Program-made: the position numbers and the translations under genes
Assembly: GCF_028476545.1 (NCBI RefSeq)
Contig: NW_026733240.1
Span: forward strand, 1-64,000
From: Physella acuta
Taxonomy: Eukaryota > Mollusca > Gastropoda > Physidae
Direction of reading: 5' to 3'
DNA: 64,000 bases
Shown: positions 60,956-64,000 of the stretch, one piece after another
How positions within the stretch are numbered: the first letter of the stretch is position 1
Layout of the letters: every line of letters begins with the position of its first letter
The notes under the pieces: model-generated
Databases searched by the model: none
The model's input: only the letters and a program-made list of their open reading frames with translations
Told to the model about the DNA's origin: nothing

Positions 60956-62123
60956 GTATTGAGGTGTAATACTGTGAAAACTGTCAAAATTACATGTGAT
61001 TTGCATGCATGGTTACAATAGTTTCTCTACGCTCTGTATATCAAAAAGTAAAAACACTGATCAAACCAGAGAACTTTATAATTTACATGCTGGAATCAAT
61101 GTAATAAATATATTATTTAGAATGATTCTGCCACAAATATGTGTACTAAAGGAGCTAAAATCGTATGCTCCTTATAGAAATTCACATCAAGCCCCAAAAA
61201 ACTTCATTTGGAATGTGACTTATCTCTTTGTGAAAGGTCAAATATAAACACTGTAAATCTCAATTACTTGTTTTTCTTTACATTATTTTAATTGTTTTGC
61301 TGTATATAAAAACGTTACAAAAATGTTTTATTCTCATCAAAGCTTTTTTTTTGTTAGATAAACCTGAAACTGGTTGTTTTTGACAAAACAACTTTTTTAA
61401 TCATCTTTTTTTCATCAGTTTAGCTAAGTACATTAAGTCAATCATTTAAGTTATGGGAACTATACTTTGCAAATAGGAGAAAATACTGTTAAGATATTAA
61501 ATTTTTTTATAGAAATAGTTAGATTGCTTGATTCTTGAATCAAAATTTCTAAGTTTTTTTTAAATGTGAAGAAAAAGAACAGCTGTGTTTATGTTATTGA
61601 AGAAAGGTAATTACTTTGAAAATCAATCAATAAGCATTTTGACCCCAGATGTCTAGCTGTGTTTACCACTGGTTTATTTACAACACAGAAGAGATGTAGT
61701 TTATTTTAGCAAGGCAATATTAGTGACATATAGGCCTGCTTTATTTAAAATGATGGTCTTAACATGTTTTATTTCTAACTTAAGGTTAAACTGTGATACC
61801 TTTTAAAAACTTGCAGTTTTAAAAAAATGAAAGCTATTCAGTGTGCACTGTATAACACGTAATTACCAAAGCCCAATATCGAAACACATAATTGTATATG
61901 TAATAAATCACTGTGTCAATAATGGCTGGTTAGATTATTACTTGACCTTTTTCTGTTTTAAAATACTAGAACTGTGATCAAATGAGCATTATGTCGTGGC
62001 TATAGAATACAGAGGAACAAAAATATTTCATTTTAATTTTGTCAAAAAAAAGTCAAATTTTTAAACAAATTCTAATAGTTCTAATTAGTAAAGATGTTTC
62101 TTAATAACTATTTTGATGTTTAG

Positions 62124-64000
62124 GTGCTGATTTGAATTCTGTATCAACAAAATATAAACAGTTAGCCATAAAATGGCACCCTGAAAAACACAATTATTCA
62201 ACAGAATCAGAACAGGTAATTTCAGCATTAGCATTCATTCTCTGTTGTTGCATCATTTTTACATTTCAGTTAAAGTATAAGTAATTTAACTAAATTATAA
62301 TTTATAATATTTTGCTTTTTTAATATAAATTCTAAATAAAATACATTGCCTTCTGTTAGTTATTGTGTTCAGCTTTTCAGATGGTAACTTATCTTTTTTT
62401 TCCCAGTAAATTTTTTTTAGATTTGTTTTTAAACATTTAGTGTATGAATGTTGAATTTAAATTTTTAAAATATTTTTACAGAGGTTTAAACAAGTTACAT
62501 TAGCATATAAAAGATTAACATCGACAGAATTTCAGCAAGATATAAGCATGGTTTGTGTACTTTCATTCTCAAATTTCTTTTGAATTTGACATGTTTAAAC
62601 TCTAATTTCTTCGAATTTATTTTTAACTTATTTAACTGTTTTGTTTAATTAATAAAATATATAAAGTTGTAATCGGAATGGGATTTGTGATGAGTTTTTA
62701 TAAAAATGTTTTTTAATTACAGAGTGATTGTTTATCTCTTTTTCAACAAAAAGTATTTAATAGAGCAGGTATGTATGTGTTGAATGATTGAAGCATGAAT
62801 TTTCATTATTATAAATGTTAAACAATAGAAATAATTTAATCACATTTAAAAAAACATTTCATTATTTAATTTTTTTTTTCAGCAACAAATGGTACCAAAT
62901 ATGATTATTCAGATTCTAGTGATAATAGTGATGATGATGATGACGACGACAGTGATGATTCAGATGATGTACATACAAATAATTTACACAAAAAAGGTAA
63001 CAAAGATTTTTGTCTATAGGCATGTGGCAAATTTTGTTTCTCATGCAGAGATTTTGTTCAAATATTCCAGCTATATTACTCTTCAAAGACAATGTAAGGA
63101 TGTCTCATTTTTAATCTAATTACATAGTATTTAAAAATTAATTTAAAGATTACTAAATTCAATAACACAAGGGGAGATAACAATATACATTATTAGTTGA
63201 AGGCACTGAAATGTTGGTCACGGATCATAGGTTTCACTCCTGAGAGCCAATAACAGAGGTCAAAGCCACAGTTTGTGCTTCGAAGCAAATATTTTTAGTT
63301 GTATGTATTTCTGACTTCATTAAAAACAAATGGAATGCAAAAAAAGGAGGCCTGCCTATTGTTTTTTTTTAAAACTTAATAATCCAGTTATTATTTTGAT
63401 TGTTAACATGCATATTTATTTTAAAGTAGGAAAAAAATTCCCAAAAAACCTTTGCTAAAATTTTAAGAGATATCATACATGACCATCTTTTTTTTTCAAA
63501 GAAAGCTAGTTAGTTTTATCTTTTATTTTTAGAGCATTTAACAGATTCTTATTATGAAGGTTTTTCTAGATTGTTTTTATTTTCTCTACAAAATCATGAT
63601 TTACAAGTGTTATGATTAATAGTATTTTTTGGTATCTTTTTCATGAAAACTATTAATTTTTTTTTAATGATTTAAACAGATTCATCTAGAAAAAATTCAG
63701 AGGTTAGTATTCTCATTTATTAATAATTAGGTTTAAATTTGAATCCTTATATTTGTTTTAATTATCTGTTCATATAATTGTATTTTAAAAAAAAAAAACC
63801 ATCTGTTTTCAGAATGGTTTTAAAGATTTAACAGAAGAAGAAAAGGAAAGGAGAAAAGCAGAAAAAAGAAGAGCAAAGAAAAAAGTAAGTTGAGGTTTAT
63901 TTAAAAAAAATTATTTTAATGATGTTGAGCTAAATACTTTTCTAACAAAACATAAGTGTGAATTGGTTTTTATTGATGAGCTATTATCTTTTCAGAGACA
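62124..64000 (+). CDS. J-domain-like protein with acidic and basic tail, 5' and 3' incomplete
   Basis: Exons are 62124-62215, 62482-62550, 62723-62768, 62883-62996, 63680-63702, 63813-63884 and the start of another at 63996, all phase-compatible. The first gives ADLNSVSTKYKQLAIKWHPE and KHNYSTESEQ; the second RFKQVTLAYKRLTSTEFQQD. Together they look like helices II and III of a J domain, the DnaJ co-chaperone module that stimulates Hsp70, but the catalytic HPD is HPE. A very acidic stretch follows (SDSSDNSDDDDDDDSDDSDD), then a short Ser/Lys linker and a charged helix LTEEEKERRKAEKRRAKKK that continues beyond the window. The start is missing. A possible preceding exon ends at 61606 (MLLKKG with a matching phase). 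J-domain co-chaperone activity is doubtful without HPD. The acidic and KKR-rich tail recalls some TPR or ankyrin scaffold proteins with degenerate J domains, but I cannot name the family. Confidence 0.7.

Noticed and set aside
60996-61247. An 83-codon frame upstream of the J-domain-like gene
   Set aside because: It lies in AT-rich DNA with no domain, no donor in frame and no relation to the following exons.
61568-61606. Possible upstream exon of the J-domain-like gene (ending MLLKKG)
   Set aside because: The phase fits, but no clear acceptor or start could be confirmed, so it was mentioned and not included in the gene span.

Overview
The window is AT-rich animal nuclear DNA. Its genes are interrupted by GT-AG introns, and the DNA between and inside them is dense with short non-autonomous transposons, tRNA-derived SINEs and minisatellites. 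The SINEs, the repeat style and the protein relationships best fit a gastropod mollusc, possibly a heterobranch or freshwater snail. That placement is inference. No bacterial operon, CRISPR array, tRNA/rRNA gene or retrovirus-like element was seen.

Four recognisable genes were assembled exon by exon with matching intron phases. They are a tetraspanin (+, 3038-12647, 8 coding exons, 256 aa), an LHPP-type HAD phosphatase (+, 21998-25495, 7 exons, 283 aa), cytosolic aspartate aminotransferase GOT1 (-, 29626-34219, 9 exons, 408 aa) and a TAPP-type two-PH-domain adaptor, PLEKHA1/2 (+, 45082-54965, 12 firm exons plus a probable last exon). A fifth gene, with a degenerate J-domain-like segment and an acidic and basic tail, enters at about 62124 (+) and runs off the right edge. 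Two unrecognised genes are supported by phase-matched exons: a 178-aa protein on the minus strand (18271-19279), and a 253-aa protein on the minus strand (26307-28240) whose C-terminal half carries four copies of a P-x-K-F-x-G motif. LHPP and the 253-aa gene converge tail to tail. The 253-aa gene and GOT1 lie in tandem on the minus strand. The genes look functionally unrelated.

Layout: 1-3 kb holds G-rich and CAGAGGCG MITEs. The tetraspanin fills 3-12.6 kb with introns packed with minisatellites, SINEs and MITEs. 12.7-18 kb is repeats only. 18.3-19.3 kb is the small unknown gene. 19.3-22 kb is repeats. 22-34.2 kb is the gene-dense core (LHPP, the 253-aa gene, GOT1). 34.2-45 kb is intergenic, with AGATCT/TCTAGA-rich DNA, nested MITEs and two large minisatellites. 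45-55 kb is the PLEKHA gene. 55-61.5 kb is AT-rich intergenic DNA with an unusual palindromic element. 62-64 kb is the start of the J-domain-like gene.

The least ordinary pattern is that three exons in two unrelated genes (tetraspanin exons 3 and 4, PLEKHA exon 8) are each followed at once by a tandem array whose unit includes the exon's own splice donor, giving 3-6 serial donor copies. Other points are a MITE family whose ends carry perfect TGACGTCA (CRE) sites, a hAT MITE copy that keeps a piece of transposase, and a hAT-like MITE family made largely of long G/C runs.
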